64,000 bases of DNA from Geobacter sp. (GCA_009885845.1 VFJW01000005.1:1-64000); one strand, 5' to 3'; numbered from the stretch's first letter, positions 53,120-63,029 are shown. The notes: generated from the sequence alone by a model not told the origin. Numbers and translations are program-made.

Positions 53120-54636
53120 TCCTCCATCCTCGGGAAAAGTGCTTCAATCTTGGTTATAGTTGTTCCAGCCGTTAATCCGCCCCATGCCAGGCCATTTTTA
53201 GTGATCGTTTCATTCCACCCCAGAGAAGACAGTGCTTTTCCAGATGTAGACGGCAGGAAGGCTGACAGAATGCAGTGCGTGATGCGCTGTGATTCGAGCA
53301 GGCAGTACATGACTGTGGCAAGCCGGTTGCGGTTGGCCGGATCTTTGGCAAGCGACCAGGGCGCCGTATCATCGATGTATTTGTTCCCGGCCGAGATAAC
53401 CTCCCAAATCGCCTGCAGTGCCTTGCTGAATGCCATTTCATCGATAAATTTATCGACTATTGTTACCATTTCTTCAGTTTTTTGTTTCAGAGCCCGATCA
53501 GTTTCGGTCAACTCCCCTGCAGAAGGGAGTACACCATCAAAATATTTAACCGCCATGGCGGTTGAACGGCTGAGCAAGTTGCCGATATCGTTGGCAAGAT
53601 CCGAGTTAATTCGCTGAACAAGAGCGGAATGCGAAAAATCACCGTCCAGGCCGAATGGAACTTCACGCAGCAGGAAGTATCTGACAGCATCAACACCGTA
53701 TTTGTCGATCAGCATGTTCGGCTCAACCACGTTCTGCAGACTTTTGCTCATCTTCTGTCCTTCAACTGTCCACCAGCCGTGGGCAAATACCTTTTTCGGC
53801 AGCGGCAGGCCGGCGGCCATCAAAAAAGTAGGCCAGTAGACGGCATGGAAACGGAGGATATCTTTGCCGATCAGGTGGACATCAACCGGCCAGTAACGCC
53901 CGAAATTGCCGGTTTCATCGGGATAACCGAGAGCCGTAATGTAGTTTGACAGGGCGTCGAACCAGACGTAAATGATGTGCCGGTCATTGCCCGGTACCGG
54001 AATGCCCCAGGAAAAGGTGGTGCGGGAAACCGACAGATCGCGCAGTCCTTCATTGATAAAAGAGATGATCTCATTGCGCTTGCTCTTCGGCTGAATGAAA
54101 TCGGGATGTGTTTCGATATGCGCAAGCAGCTGTTCCTGATATTTGCTCATGCGGAAGAAGTATGACTCCTCCTTGAGTTTATCTACCGGCCGATTACAGT
54201 CAGGGCAGCGACCTTCAAGAAGCTGGGTTTCTGTCCAGAAGGTTTCGCAAGGTGTACAGTACCAATCCTCATATTCACCAAGGTAAATGTCTCCCTTCTC
54301 GAGGATATCAGTAAAAATCCTGCTTACTCCGTTCTTATGGCGCTCCTGAGTAGTCCTGATAAAGTCATTGTGTGAAATCCCGAGGCGCTCCCAGAGTGCC
54401 TGAAATCGCTTAACTACACGGTCTGCCAGTTCCAGTGGCGTTTCTCCGGCGGTTGTGGCGGCCTTTTCCACCTTCTGTCCATGTTCATCGCTACCGGTCA
54501 GAAAATAGACGTCGTATCCCATCAGGCGCTTGTAGCGTGCCAGTACATCTCCGGCAACCGTGGTATAGGCGTGGCCGATATGCGGCACATCGTTTACATA
54601 ATAGATCGGGGTGGTTACGTAAAAGGTCGGTTTCAT
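53116..54636 (-). CDS. metG: Methionyl-tRNA synthetase
   Basis: A 506-residue class I aminoacyl-tRNA synthetase that charges tRNA-Met. HIGH is exact in VPHIGHAYTTVAGDVLARY, and KMSKS in GQKMSKSLQNVV. The four-Cys zinc site is CTPC/CPDC, and the WFDALSNYITALG region is present. It is the short form without the C-terminal tRNA-binding domain. ATG 54636 (MKPTFYVTTPIYYVND) has AGGAG upstream; the longer frame overlaps ricT and is rejected. Confidence 0.96.
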   Translation of the reverse strand: MKPTFYVTTPIYYVNDVPHIGHAYTTVAGDVLARYKRLMGYDVYFLTGSDEHGQKVEKAATTAGETPLELADRVVKRFQALWERLGISHNDFIRTTQERHKNGVSRIFTDILEKGDIYLGEYEDWYCTPCETFWTETQLLEGRCPDCNRPVDKLKEESYFFRMSKYQEQLLAHIETHPDFIQPKSKRNEIISFINEGLRDLSVSRTTFSWGIPVPGNDRHIIYVWFDALSNYITALGYPDETGNFGRYWPVDVHLIGKDILRFHAVYWPTFLMAAGLPLPKKVFAHGWWTVEGQKMSKSLQNVVEPNMLIDKYGVDAVRYFLLREVPFGLDGDFSHSALVQRINSDLANDIGNLLSRSTAMAVKYFDGVLPSAGELTETDRALKQKTEEMVTIVDKFIDEMAFSKALQAIWEVISAGNKYIDDTAPWSLAKDPANRNRLATVMYCLLESQRITHCILSAFLPSTSGKALSSLGWNETITKNGLAWGGLTAGTTITKIEALFPRMED

Positions 54637-54637
54637 A

Positions 54638-55756
54638 TCAGACTCCTGATGATGGGGTCGGTGTACGACCGTCGGGGGTGGTGCCGGATTGTTTGCGGTG
54701 GCCATGCTTGCGGGAACGATGCTTTTTGCGTGGCTGCCCTGTTTTGACGGCTTCAGACGAAGTTGTCACAATCGGGGTGTTCCTCTCTATCGGTGGAGCG
54801 GGTGCGGCTTTTTCAGTGCGATCGGTTTGTGTATATGATTCAAGGGACGTTTTTTCCTGTTTGCGTCGCGGATCGGGCCGTTGTTCGCGTGAGCGCTGCG
54901 GAGGGCGTAGTGACGACGAAGGTGTTGCTACTGATGCCGCAGCCGGAGATGCTAATGGAGCAGCATCCCCAAGTATTTCATCTCGTTTGATGACTATTAT
55001 TTTGTTGTCATCAAGTTTGAGCGTAAGAGTTCCAGTCAGGATATTGATTTTATCGACCACTCCGACTGCGCTGACGGTGCGGACCCGTTTACCGGATTTC
55101 GGAAAGTTTTTGCGCAGACAGCAGTAGGTTTCATATTCATAATCAAGACAGCAGAGCAGACGCCCGCATTGTCCTGATATTTTGTTGGGGTTGAGTGCCA
55201 GGTTCTGCTCTTTCGCCATTTTTACTGAAACCGGCTGGAATTCGCGCAGGAATGAACTGCAGCAGAGTTCCCGACCGCAGATGGCTATACCGCCGGTCAT
55301 CTTGGCTTCATCACGGACACCGATCTGGCGCATTTCAATACGGGTATGAAAAGAGTGGGCAAGATCCTTTACCAGATCACGGAAATCAACCCGGCCATCA
55401 GCTGTGAAGAAAAAAACCGCCTTGCTGCTGTCGAACTGATATTCGACCCGTACCAGCTTCATCGGCATGGCGCGCTCGATTATCCGGTCAACACAGAAGC
55501 GGTACGCATCCTGCTCCTTCATTGAAATACGTTCAACTGTTGCCATGTCATCGGATGTTGCCTTTCGTTTGACGAGTGTCAGGGAAGCGGCTGCAGCGGC
55601 ATCTTTTTCCACTGGTGGTTTGACGATCTGCCCGACTCCGACCCCCCGCTCTGTTTCAACGACGACGTGGTCTCCTTTGACAAGTACAAGCGCTCCGGCG
55701 TTGAAATCAAACATTTTGCCGGCTTTAGAGAATTGTATGGTTACGATCTGTGACAA
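54638..55756 (-). CDS. PSP1-domain protein, RicT/YaaT-like
   Basis: A 372-residue protein with a PSP1 domain. The Cys-rich motifs GGIAICGRELCCSSFL and GQCGRLLCCLDYE match the Fe-S-binding cysteines of RicT/YaaT. From about residue 260 a basic low-complexity tail follows (RPPQRSREQRPDPRRKQEK to RKKHRSRKHGHRKQSG). I chose TTG 55756 because AGGAGG is ideally spaced to it; GTG 55771 would place that RBS inside the gene. In Bacillus the Ric complex affects RNA processing. The place between holB and metG is conserved in many bacteria. Confidence 0.87.
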   Translation of the reverse strand: MSQIVTIQFSKAGKMFDFNAGALVLVKGDHVVVETERGVGVGQIVKPPVEKDAAAAASLTLVKRKATSDDMATVERISMKEQDAYRFCVDRIIERAMPMKLVRVEYQFDSSKAVFFFTADGRVDFRDLVKDLAHSFHTRIEMRQIGVRDEAKMTGGIAICGRELCCSSFLREFQPVSVKMAKEQNLALNPNKISGQCGRLLCCLDYEYETYCCLRKNFPKSGKRVRTVSAVGVVDKINILTGTLTLKLDDNKIIVIKRDEILGDAAPLASPAAASVATPSSSLRPPQRSREQRPDPRRKQEKTSLESYTQTDRTEKAAPAPPIERNTPIVTTSSEAVKTGQPRKKHRSRKHGHRKQSGTTPDGRTPTPSSGV

Positions 55757-55786
55757 AAAGACCTCCTGCACATATTGAGAAAATGC

Positions 55787-56767
55787 TTATCTACTATTGT
55801 CGGCCATGGTCATAAATAAATGGTCAAGAGCCAGTTTGGAATTTGCATTACGCTGCACAGCACGCCTGGTTTCATAGATCTGTTCCAGTAACTCCAGATT
55901 GCGGGGGAATGATCGCCTGGCGGCTATCGATTCGATCGCCGGAGTGACCGAGCGATTGACAATCTCTCTGTTACCGGCGCCCAGATGAACGGCATCACGG
56001 AAGAAAGAGAGCAGCATGTCAAGCAGTTCGAGTGTCGAGTCCCGGTTGCCGGACAATTCTTCGGCGGCATCAAAAACGGTTGCAATCCGGCCGATATCAA
56101 GCTTGCTGACCCTCGATAACACCGCTTCACGGCGCCCAATCAGTAATTCATTGTCAAGTTCCATTGCTTTTTGGAAGCTTCCGCCGGACATGGGTGCAAC
56201 TAGTGCGGCCGTTTCGGGTGGCATCCCGTTCCGTTCAAGCAATGACGTAATGTGTTCCGGAGAAAGTGGTGCAAACCTGATCAGTTGACAGCGTGAACGG
56301 ATCGTTGGCAGCAGCATCCCGGCGTTTTCTGTCAGCAGAATGATCAGGGCGTTTCCGGGCGGCTCTTCCAGCGTTTTCAACAGGGAATTAGCCGAGTTGA
56401 CGTTCAGCCGCTCGGCCGGATCAATTATGCACGCTTTACGGGGAGCTTCGTAGGGGCGCAGGGATAACTCACGCTGCAATTCTCGTAACTGATCGATACT
56501 GATGTCACGCTTATCCGGCAATGGTGCCAGCAGATGGATGTCGGGGTGGTTACCGCCGTCAATTTTACGGCAAGACGGGCAGATTCCACACGCGTCATCC
56601 AGAGAGCTTTTGCAGAAAAGTGCCTGGATCAGTGCCAATGCGGTTTTTTTACGACCACAGCCGGCCACTCCTTCAAACAGATAGGAATGAGCTGTCTTTC
56701 CACTTTTCAGAGAGCGTCGCAGCACTTCAATAATCCGGTCATGTCCCTGGATGTCAGCAAACGGCAC
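55787..56767 (-). CDS. holB: DNA polymerase III delta-prime subunit
   Basis: A 326-residue clamp-loader protein. PFADIQGHDRIIEVLRRSLK starts the domain, GVAGCGRKKTALAL is a degenerate P-loop, and CGICPSCRK the Zn site; SANSLLKTLEEPPGNALIIL carries the sensor/SRC region followed by IRSRCQLIRF. GTG 56767 with GGAGG upstream fits the family start; it overlaps the end of tmk. The degenerate P-loop agrees with delta-prime rather than the tau/gamma ATPase. Confidence 0.93.
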   Translation of the reverse strand: MPFADIQGHDRIIEVLRRSLKSGKTAHSYLFEGVAGCGRKKTALALIQALFCKSSLDDACGICPSCRKIDGGNHPDIHLLAPLPDKRDISIDQLRELQRELSLRPYEAPRKACIIDPAERLNVNSANSLLKTLEEPPGNALIILLTENAGMLLPTIRSRCQLIRFAPLSPEHITSLLERNGMPPETAALVAPMSGGSFQKAMELDNELLIGRREAVLSRVSKLDIGRIATVFDAAEELSGNRDSTLELLDMLLSFFRDAVHLGAGNREIVNRSVTPAIESIAARRSFPRNLELLEQIYETRRAVQRNANSKLALDHLFMTMADNSR

Positions 56768-57410
56768 GCAGTGCCTCCGGAATCCGTGCCAATACACGCC
56801 GGGAAATCGCGGCAAAAATAGTTTCGATGCTGTCAGATCCGTCGATGATCAAAAAACGGTCCGGCTGGTCGGTCGCCAACTGCCGGTAGCCGTCTCGAAC
56901 CCGATGGTGGAAAGCCAGTGCCTCCAGCTCAAAGCGTTCTTCACGCGGTCCGCTGGAAGCCTCGATTCTTCGGCGTGCCCGCTCCAGGCCGATAGCCGGG
57001 TCGCAATCAACAAGAATCGTCAGGTCAGGTGATACTCCTTGACAGGCGTGAAGGTTAAGGCTGTCGATTATGCTCCGGTCGATGCCGCGGCCAAAGCTCT
57101 GATATGCCAGGGTCGCATCGCAGAAACGGTCACAAAGAACTATATTTCCAGCTTCGAGGGCAGGAGAAATCACTTCGGTGACATGCTGTGCTCTGGCGGC
57201 TGCATACAACATCAGTTCTGCAAGAGGAGAAAGAGCCTGGTTCTCAGCATCCAGCAGTATTGCACGGATTTTATCTGCTATTGGACAGCCGCCAGGTTCA
57301 CGGGTCAGGAGTGTGTCTATGCCGCGAGCCGAGAGGAAATCGGACAGTAATTTAATCTGGGTGGTTTTGCCACACCCCTCAACACCTTCGAATGTAATGA
57401 AATAGCCCAC
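56754..57410 (-). CDS. tmk: Thymidylate kinase
   Basis: A 218-residue enzyme phosphorylating dTMP to dTDP. YFITFEGVEGCGKTTQIKLL is the P-loop start; TREPGGCPIADKIR is the DR(E/P)-type substrate loop; LCDRFCDATLAYQSFGRG binds the nucleotide; and the LID-like RARRRIEASSGPREERFE follows. GTG 57410 has GGGTGAT upstream; GTG 57419 is in frame. Divergent from rnc. Confidence 0.93.
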   Translation of the reverse strand: MGYFITFEGVEGCGKTTQIKLLSDFLSARGIDTLLTREPGGCPIADKIRAILLDAENQALSPLAELMLYAAARAQHVTEVISPALEAGNIVLCDRFCDATLAYQSFGRGIDRSIIDSLNLHACQGVSPDLTILVDCDPAIGLERARRRIEASSGPREERFELEALAFHHRVRDGYRQLATDQPDRFLIIDGSDSIETIFAAISRRVLARIPEALRAVC

Positions 57411-57562
57411 GCATATCACCCGTACCCGCTTTTAAAAAGAGAATTATAGGCAAGCGCCCATGAATTATCAACTTAAATTCCTTTACAACCGTTTGTCAGG
57501 AGACTTTCAGTTGCCAAAACAGGACCGGATGGCTATAGTCAGACTGTTTTTAGAGGTGTTTT

Positions 57563-58273
57563 ATGACAACGAACGTTCAACAACTTGAGAGACTGCTGGA
57601 ATACACGTTTCATGATCAAAGCCTGCTTGTTCAGGCCGTGACCCATCCGTCTCATCTACATGAAGTCAGCGGAAGTGACGGAGGGGACTATCAGCGCCTA
57701 GAATTTCTTGGCGACGCGGTGCTGGGTCTGCTGCTGGCTGAAATGCTGTATGAACGATATCCGGAATGGGATGAGGGGGCACTGTCACAGCTGCGATCGC
57801 GTTTAGGCGGCCAGGATGTTCTGGCTGAACGGGCCAGGTGGTTGGGAATCGGCCGTTTTTTCCTGCTCGGTCGCGGAGAAGAACAGACCGCCGGAAGGGA
57901 TAAGGATTCAATTCTTACTGATGTTTTGGAGGCACTGATTGCTGCACTGTATCGGGATGGCGGTCTTCAGGCGGCTCGAATGCTGGTTGAGCGTCTCTTT
58001 GATGAATTAGCGGGTGCTCCTGAACTGCTTGTTCTGGGCTGCGACTCAAAAAGTGAACTACAGGAATTCCTCTCATCAGGCGGCCATCCTGCACCCGAGT
58101 ATCAGTTGCTGGAGGAGTCAGGCCCACCACATGATCGAACGTTTGTTTTTCAGATCCTTGCCGGCGATTCGGTCGTCGGAAAAGGACAGGGAAAATCGAA
58201 GAAAATAGCTCAGCAGGCGGCAGCTGCCGAGGCGTTGCGTACTCTTAGGCCAACAGTCAGGTCACCTGTGTGA
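57563..58273 (+). CDS. rnc: Ribonuclease III
   Basis: A 236-residue double-strand-specific endoribonuclease. The catalytic signature RLEFLGDAVLGLLLAEML and DSILTDVLEALIAALYRDGG carry the conserved Asp and Glu. A C-terminal dsRNA-binding domain covers about residues 155-230 (DSKSELQEFLSS to KKIAQQAAAAEALRTL). The stop overlaps the next gene by 4 nt. Confidence 0.95.
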   Translation: MTTNVQQLERLLEYTFHDQSLLVQAVTHPSHLHEVSGSDGGDYQRLEFLGDAVLGLLLAEMLYERYPEWDEGALSQLRSRLGGQDVLAERARWLGIGRFFLLGRGEEQTAGRDKDSILTDVLEALIAALYRDGGLQAARMLVERLFDELAGAPELLVLGCDSKSELQEFLSSGGHPAPEYQLLEESGPPHDRTFVFQILAGDSVVGKGQGKSKKIAQQAAAAEALRTLRPTVRSPV

Positions 58274-59319
58274 AGCCGGTTACTGTTCCATTTTTTATCA
58301 GCCATCAAGGGTGTCCCCACACCTGTGTATTTTGCGATCAACGCACAATTTCCGGAGCAGTCGGTGCTCTCCCCACCTCTGAGCAGATACGTGACAGGAT
58401 TGACCTGTGGAAGTCGACAGCAGGGGGCCGTCCTCTGGAGGTCGCCTTTTTCGGCGGAACTTTCACTGCGCTCCATGAACAAATTCAGTCGGAACTTTTG
58501 GCTCCCCTGCAACCGCTTCTGAATAACGGCACTCTTGCCTCGATCAGAATTTCAACCCGTCCTGATTATATCGATGATGATCGGGTGGCCTGGCTTTTTG
58601 AAAAAGGTGTTCGTACGATCGAACTGGGGGTGCAGTCGATGGACGACACCGTTCTGAAGGCTTCCGGGCGCGGACATTCTGCTGCGGATTCGCTGAGCGC
58701 CATCCGTTGTATCAAAAGCGGGGGTCTTGCCGTTGGAGCCCAGCTCATGCCCGGGCTTCCTGGCGATACACCAACCACTTCACTCGCTTCGCTGGAACAG
58801 GTTATTGCAGCAGGTGTTGACTTTTTTCGCATGTATCCAACAGTCGTTCTACGGGGAACAGAGTTGGCGCGGCGGTATCTTGCGGGAGAGTTCATTCCGC
58901 TTTCCCTTGATCGTGGTATAGCTGTCTGCACAATTCTCCTGCAGCGGGCCATGCAGGCGGGTATACCGGTCATCCGTATCGGCCTGCAGGCCGAAACCGG
59001 TCTCGACGCTGAAAGTGTGTTGGCAGGTTGCTGGCATCCCGCTCTGGGGCAGTTGGTTCGTTCGAAACTGTATGCCGATCTTATCAGTCGCTTTGTATCG
59101 CCCGGCGAGCGTGTTACAGTGTTCTGTCATCCGTCGCGGTTGTCGGATGTGGTCGGGGTGAAACAGGGTAATCTGTTGAGTCAGGCTGCGCGTGGAGTAC
59201 AGATGCAAGTCGTCCGGGACATCAGTCTTATGAAGGATGAACTTAAAGTAAAAGCTGAAGATACGTATGATATATACTCAATTATTAAAGATAGTAACTA
59301 CTCCATTTACGAGGTGTAA
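58270..59319 (+). CDS. Radical SAM protein, Elp3-like
   Basis: A 349-residue radical SAM enzyme: the 4Fe-4S motif CPHTCVFC (CxxxCxxC) is near residue 15. VAFFGGTFTALHEQIQ, IRISTRPDYI and IELGVQSMDD follow the Elp3/MiaB-like pattern, with PGLPGDTPTT. It has no acetyltransferase domain. The gene starts inside the end of rnc. It often occurs next to rnc in Geobacterales, as I recall. Substrate unknown. Confidence 0.88.
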   Translation: MKPVTVPFFISHQGCPHTCVFCDQRTISGAVGALPTSEQIRDRIDLWKSTAGGRPLEVAFFGGTFTALHEQIQSELLAPLQPLLNNGTLASIRISTRPDYIDDDRVAWLFEKGVRTIELGVQSMDDTVLKASGRGHSAADSLSAIRCIKSGGLAVGAQLMPGLPGDTPTTSLASLEQVIAAGVDFFRMYPTVVLRGTELARRYLAGEFIPLSLDRGIAVCTILLQRAMQAGIPVIRIGLQAETGLDAESVLAGCWHPALGQLVRSKLYADLISRFVSPGERVTVFCHPSRLSDVVGVKQGNLLSQAARGVQMQVVRDISLMKDELKVKAEDTYDIYSIIKDSNYSIYEV

Positions 59320-59322
59320 CTG

Positions 59323-60396
59323 ATGCGTAAAGAATCCCTGAAATTTCTTGAACAATTGCTTGATGCGCCCAGTCCATCCGGTTATGAACAGCCGGCCCAG
59401 CGTGTCTTTCGAGACTATGTTGCTCCGTTTTGCGATGAATTGACTACCGATGTCATGGGTAATGTGTTTGGTCGGATCAGCGGTAAGGGAAAAAATCTTC
59501 CGCGGGTTATGATCGTTGGTCACACTGATGAGATCGGGCTTCAGATCAAATATATTGACGATAAAGGTTTTCTCTATTTCGCTGCAGTTGGTGGCGTTGA
59601 TGCCCATCTGACACCGGGTAAACGGGTTCAGATCCACACATCAGAAGGGCCGCTGCCGGGAGTAATCGGCAAAAAGCCGATTCATCTGATGGACAATAAG
59701 GATCGCGAAACGGTCGTCAAGCTGGAAGCTCAGTATATTGACATCGGTGCTTCCGACAAAAAGGAAGCGCAGAAGCTGGTCAGGGTAGGGGATGCTGTCA
59801 CCTTTGAGAGTGCCTTTACCCGTCTGCATGGCAACCGGGTTGCCTCACGAGGGTTTGACGATAAGGCCGGCTGCTTCGTGGTAGCGGAGGTTTTGCGCCT
59901 GGTGGCCGCTTCCGGTAAAAAACTGGCTGTCGATCTGTACGGTGTCTCGTCAGTCCAGGAGGAGATTGGTCTGCGGGGTGGCACAACGAGCTGTTATACG
60001 GTAAATCCGGATGTTGGAATCTGCGTTGAGGTAGATTTTGCCACCGATCAACCGGATGTGGAGAAAAAACATAACGGCGAAGTCGCTCTGGGGAAAGGCC
60101 CGATTCTGGCCCGTGGCGCCAATATCAATCCGCACCTTTTTGAGCTGTTGTCGACGACTGCCGGCAAAGAAAAAATTGCGATCCAGCATACCGCTTCTCC
60201 CCGGGCTACCGGTACTGATGCCAATGTCATGCAGATTTCGCGCGGCGGTGTGGCGACAGCTCTCGTAAAGATACCACTCCGGTACATGCATACACCGGTT
60301 GAGACGCTCGCTCTGACTGATCTGGAAGATGCTGCGCGGTTGATTGTTGCTACGCTTGGGAAAATTACCTCCAGAGAGGAATTTATACCGTGCTGA
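59323..60396 (+). CDS. M42 family metallopeptidase (glutamyl aminopeptidase/endoglucanase-like)
   Basis: A 357-residue cytosolic aminopeptidase of the M42 (tetrahedral TET) group: VGHTDEIGLQIKYI gives the first metal His, SRGFDDKAGCF the bridging Asp, SVQEEIGLRGG the catalytic Glu-Glu, CVEVDFATDQPDV a further ligand and the C-terminal His is in MHTPVET. It follows the radical SAM gene by 3 nt, probably one operon. Confidence 0.93.
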   Translation: MRKESLKFLEQLLDAPSPSGYEQPAQRVFRDYVAPFCDELTTDVMGNVFGRISGKGKNLPRVMIVGHTDEIGLQIKYIDDKGFLYFAAVGGVDAHLTPGKRVQIHTSEGPLPGVIGKKPIHLMDNKDRETVVKLEAQYIDIGASDKKEAQKLVRVGDAVTFESAFTRLHGNRVASRGFDDKAGCFVVAEVLRLVAASGKKLAVDLYGVSSVQEEIGLRGGTTSCYTVNPDVGICVEVDFATDQPDVEKKHNGEVALGKGPILARGANINPHLFELLSTTAGKEKIAIQHTASPRATGTDANVMQISRGGVATALVKIPLRYMHTPVETLALTDLEDAARLIVATLGKITSREEFIPC

Positions 60397-60546
60397 TGGG
60401 TGGCGCGAATCCGGCGTGCGGGTAAAGAGCGTAACCAGTTATTGAAATACCGGTATACAACGGATGTACTAATTTACATTGATCCCCTGGTTTCTAATGT
60501 TAGAGTGTCTAACACCAGTAGTTTCCTGTGATCGCAAGGATTTTTT

Positions 60547-61776
60547 TTGCTACTGCGAATGATACAAAACTCAATATGTCGACGACCAAAAGCAATCATA
60601 ATCATGCTGATTTCGATTATTATGGGTGCTTCGGTTGCGACTGCCTTTTTGGGTCTTGCTGGAGAATTATCATTCCGGATTGCCATGGAGATGAGAAATT
60701 ACGGTGCCAACATACTGGTCGAACCGATGGCTGCGGAGCAGGGTGGATTCCTCAGCGATGCGGACCTTCCCAAGATCAAGACGGTGTTCTGGCGCTACAA
60801 CATTACCGGGTTTGCTCCCTATCTGTTCGGTGTTATTGATATTTCTGCCGGTACAAAGCGGGAAAAAAGTGTTGTTACCGGTACGTGGTTCGCCAGGCTC
60901 CTGACGTCGGAGGGGGAGGATGAAAGTATCCAGGGTGTAAAGGTGATCGCTCCCTGGTGGGGGCTCAGCGGAACATGGCCTGAAGCCGTCAATGAAGCAA
61001 TTATTGGTGCAGCATTGGCAAAAAGGTTGGGAGTTGTTTCAGGTGAAGAAGTTACGACAACCAAGGAGAGAAGAACCCAGATTTTTCGTGTTGTCGGCAT
61101 CGTGACAACCGGCGGCTACGAGGAGGAACAGCTGTTTGCGCCACTAGCGACGGTTCAGTCATTATTGGGTGCGCCCGGACGAATATCCCGGGTGTTGGTA
61201 AGTGCCCTGACTGTGCCGATGGATGATTTTGGCAGGAGAGATCCGGCCGGTATGAGCAAGGAAGAATACGAAAAATGGTATTGTACGGCATATGTGACCT
61301 CCGTTGCCAAAAACGTTGAAGAGGTCATGTCCGGCAGTCGGGCCAAGCCGATCTGGCAGATTGCCAGCGCCGAAGGATCTCTGCTGACGAAACTGAACCG
61401 TCTAATGATTCTCCTGGCACTGCTTGCACTGACTGCGGCAGCCACCGCAGTCTCCACCAGTCTGATGGCCTCCATGACCGAACGGAGTCCCGAGATTGCT
61501 CTCATGAAGGCGATCGGTGCCGACAGCCTTCAGATCATCATTGTTTTACTTGGAGAAATTCTTGTTATTTCATCTGTCGGCGGGTTAATCGGTTACCTGT
61601 GTGGTGAACAACTTGCCGGTTTTGTCAGCAGGAGTGTCTTCGACGCATCGCTGCAGCCATCGTTATGGCTTTTGCCAACAGCTGTTGTCAGCGCAATGAC
61701 CGTTGCAATGGCAGGAAGTATCATGCCTCTGCGCAAGGCACTGGCAATCGAGCCGGTGCAGGGTCTGAAAGGGTAA
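60547..61776 (+). CDS. ABC transporter permease, FtsX/MacB type (first)
   Basis: A 409-residue inner membrane protein: an N-terminal membrane segment (IIIMLISIIMGASVATAFLG), a large periplasmic domain (residues ~45-280) and three C-terminal segments with the FtsX core (SLMASMTERSPEIALMKAIG). The start is TTG 60547 after AAGGA, or ATG 60559. It is paired with the permease at 61778 and ATPase at 63026, like MacB/Lol-type or heavy-metal-associated FtsX transporters that use ATP to move substrates or to do mechanical work in the periplasm. Confidence 0.87.
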   Translation: MLLRMIQNSICRRPKAIIIMLISIIMGASVATAFLGLAGELSFRIAMEMRNYGANILVEPMAAEQGGFLSDADLPKIKTVFWRYNITGFAPYLFGVIDISAGTKREKSVVTGTWFARLLTSEGEDESIQGVKVIAPWWGLSGTWPEAVNEAIIGAALAKRLGVVSGEEVTTTKERRTQIFRVVGIVTTGGYEEEQLFAPLATVQSLLGAPGRISRVLVSALTVPMDDFGRRDPAGMSKEEYEKWYCTAYVTSVAKNVEEVMSGSRAKPIWQIASAEGSLLTKLNRLMILLALLALTAAATAVSTSLMASMTERSPEIALMKAIGADSLQIIIVLLGEILVISSVGGLIGYLCGEQLAGFVSRSVFDASLQPSLWLLPTAVVSAMTVAMAGSIMPLRKALAIEPVQGLKG

Positions 61777-61777
61777 C

Positions 61778-62938
61778 ATGCAGAGAAACCGCTGGCAGTT
61801 CCATCTTGTAATACGGGCACTGGCCTATCGGCGAGGGCGTACCTTTCTGCTTATCGCAGTACTTTCCATGGCCGCCAGCCTTGCCACCGCTTTGGGGATT
61901 GTCTCTTTAACCATGGAAAAGCGGGTAGCTGAAGAGATCAGAAAGTACGGTGCAAACCTGATTATTATGCCGGAAAAGGCCAGAATCAGCATAGGGAGCG
62001 GCGGGCTCAACTTCGGAGAGTTCAGCGAAGCGACCTATCTGAATCAGGTCAAAACTGAGGATGCGATTATCAGGAGCGGCATTCAGTTGGAACACTCTCT
62101 CCATCTGAGCGGGACGCTCCGTCGGGGCGCTGCGGATATACTCGTTGAAGGGGTTAACTTTGAAGTAATTCGGCGCCTTTTCCCCTGGTGGCACATTCAA
62201 GGGAGCTGGCCGAACGGCGCTGAAGCGGTTATTGGCAGCAGGCTGGCAGCCCGACTGGGGATCAAGGTGGGGGAAGAGCTTGAACTACTTGGGGTAGCAG
62301 GTGTAGTTCGACCGCGAGTTGCCGGAATCGTAAATACCGGTGGGGAAGAGGATGATCTGCTGTATCTGGCGCTACCGGAACTCCAGCAGGTATCGGGTCG
62401 CTCCGGTCAACTTACCCTGGTGCGACTGCTGGTCACGGCCGGTGGGGAACGTCTGAAAACAGCCATGGATCGTCTGGGCCCGCTGCTTTCAGGTGCAGTG
62501 GTAAAAGAGGTGCGGCAGGTGGCGCGCACGAGCGAAGGATTGCTGGCAAAGGTAAAACTGCTGATGATGCTGGCGACAGTCGTGGTACTGATTTCTGCCG
62601 GCAGCAGCGTGGCCGGTACCATGAGCGCCTCCATTCTGGAGCGTGGCAAGGAAATCGGTCTTATGAAAGCCATGGGTGGCGGACGATTGAATATCCTGCT
62701 CCTGTTCTGTGGGGAGGCGCTGCTGCTCGGAGTAACGGGGGGTATCACCGGTTACCTGATCGGAAACGTAATCGCACTGTTCATTATGCAGACTGTTTTT
62801 GCTGCACCGCCAGGATTCATATCCTGGTTAGTCTGGGCGTCAATGGGAGTCAGCCTGTTTCTGGCGCTTGCCGGGAGTGCCGGCCCGCTGGTGTCGGTAT
62901 TCAGGCTGGATCCCGTCAGAAGCTTGAGAGGGGAATAG
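61778..62938 (+). CDS. ABC transporter permease, FtsX/MacB type (second)
   Basis: A 386-residue paralogue of the preceding gene: RTFLLIAVLSMAASLATALG, an EIRKYGANLIIMPEKA block matching AMEMRNYGANILVEPMA upstream, a periplasmic domain and an FtsX core (GTMSASILERGKEIGLMKAMG). ATG 61778 follows the upstream stop by 1 nt. The two permeases probably form a heterodimer. Confidence 0.88.
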   Translation: MQRNRWQFHLVIRALAYRRGRTFLLIAVLSMAASLATALGIVSLTMEKRVAEEIRKYGANLIIMPEKARISIGSGGLNFGEFSEATYLNQVKTEDAIIRSGIQLEHSLHLSGTLRRGAADILVEGVNFEVIRRLFPWWHIQGSWPNGAEAVIGSRLAARLGIKVGEELELLGVAGVVRPRVAGIVNTGGEEDDLLYLALPELQQVSGRSGQLTLVRLLVTAGGERLKTAMDRLGPLLSGAVVKEVRQVARTSEGLLAKVKLLMMLATVVVLISAGSSVAGTMSASILERGKEIGLMKAMGGGRLNILLLFCGEALLLGVTGGITGYLIGNVIALFIMQTVFAAPPGFISWLVWASMGVSLFLALAGSAGPLVSVFRLDPVRSLRGE

Positions 62939-62939
62939 A

Positions 62940-63029
62940 ATGACCGCTACCGGCAGGAAGAGAACGGGAATAATCCAGGGAATACGAGCTATGTGTGAGG
63001 ATGAGACGGGGGAAGGTGTCGGAAAATGA
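62940..63029 (+). CDS. 29-residue putative small protein coupled to the ATPase gene
   Basis: ATG 62940 to TGA 63029, preceded by GAGAGGGG. The product is MTATGRKRTGIIQGIRAMCE followed by DETGEGVGK. The stop overlaps the ATPase start (ATGA). It may be a translational-coupling leader or a remnant of a larger gene. There is no recognisable family. Confidence 0.35.
   Translation: MTATGRKRTGIIQGIRAMCEDETGEGVGK

Noticed and set aside
61800-62000. Similarity between the two FtsX-type permeases as a recent duplication
   Set aside because: Only short protein blocks match; the DNA is well diverged, as is usual for such heterodimer pairs.
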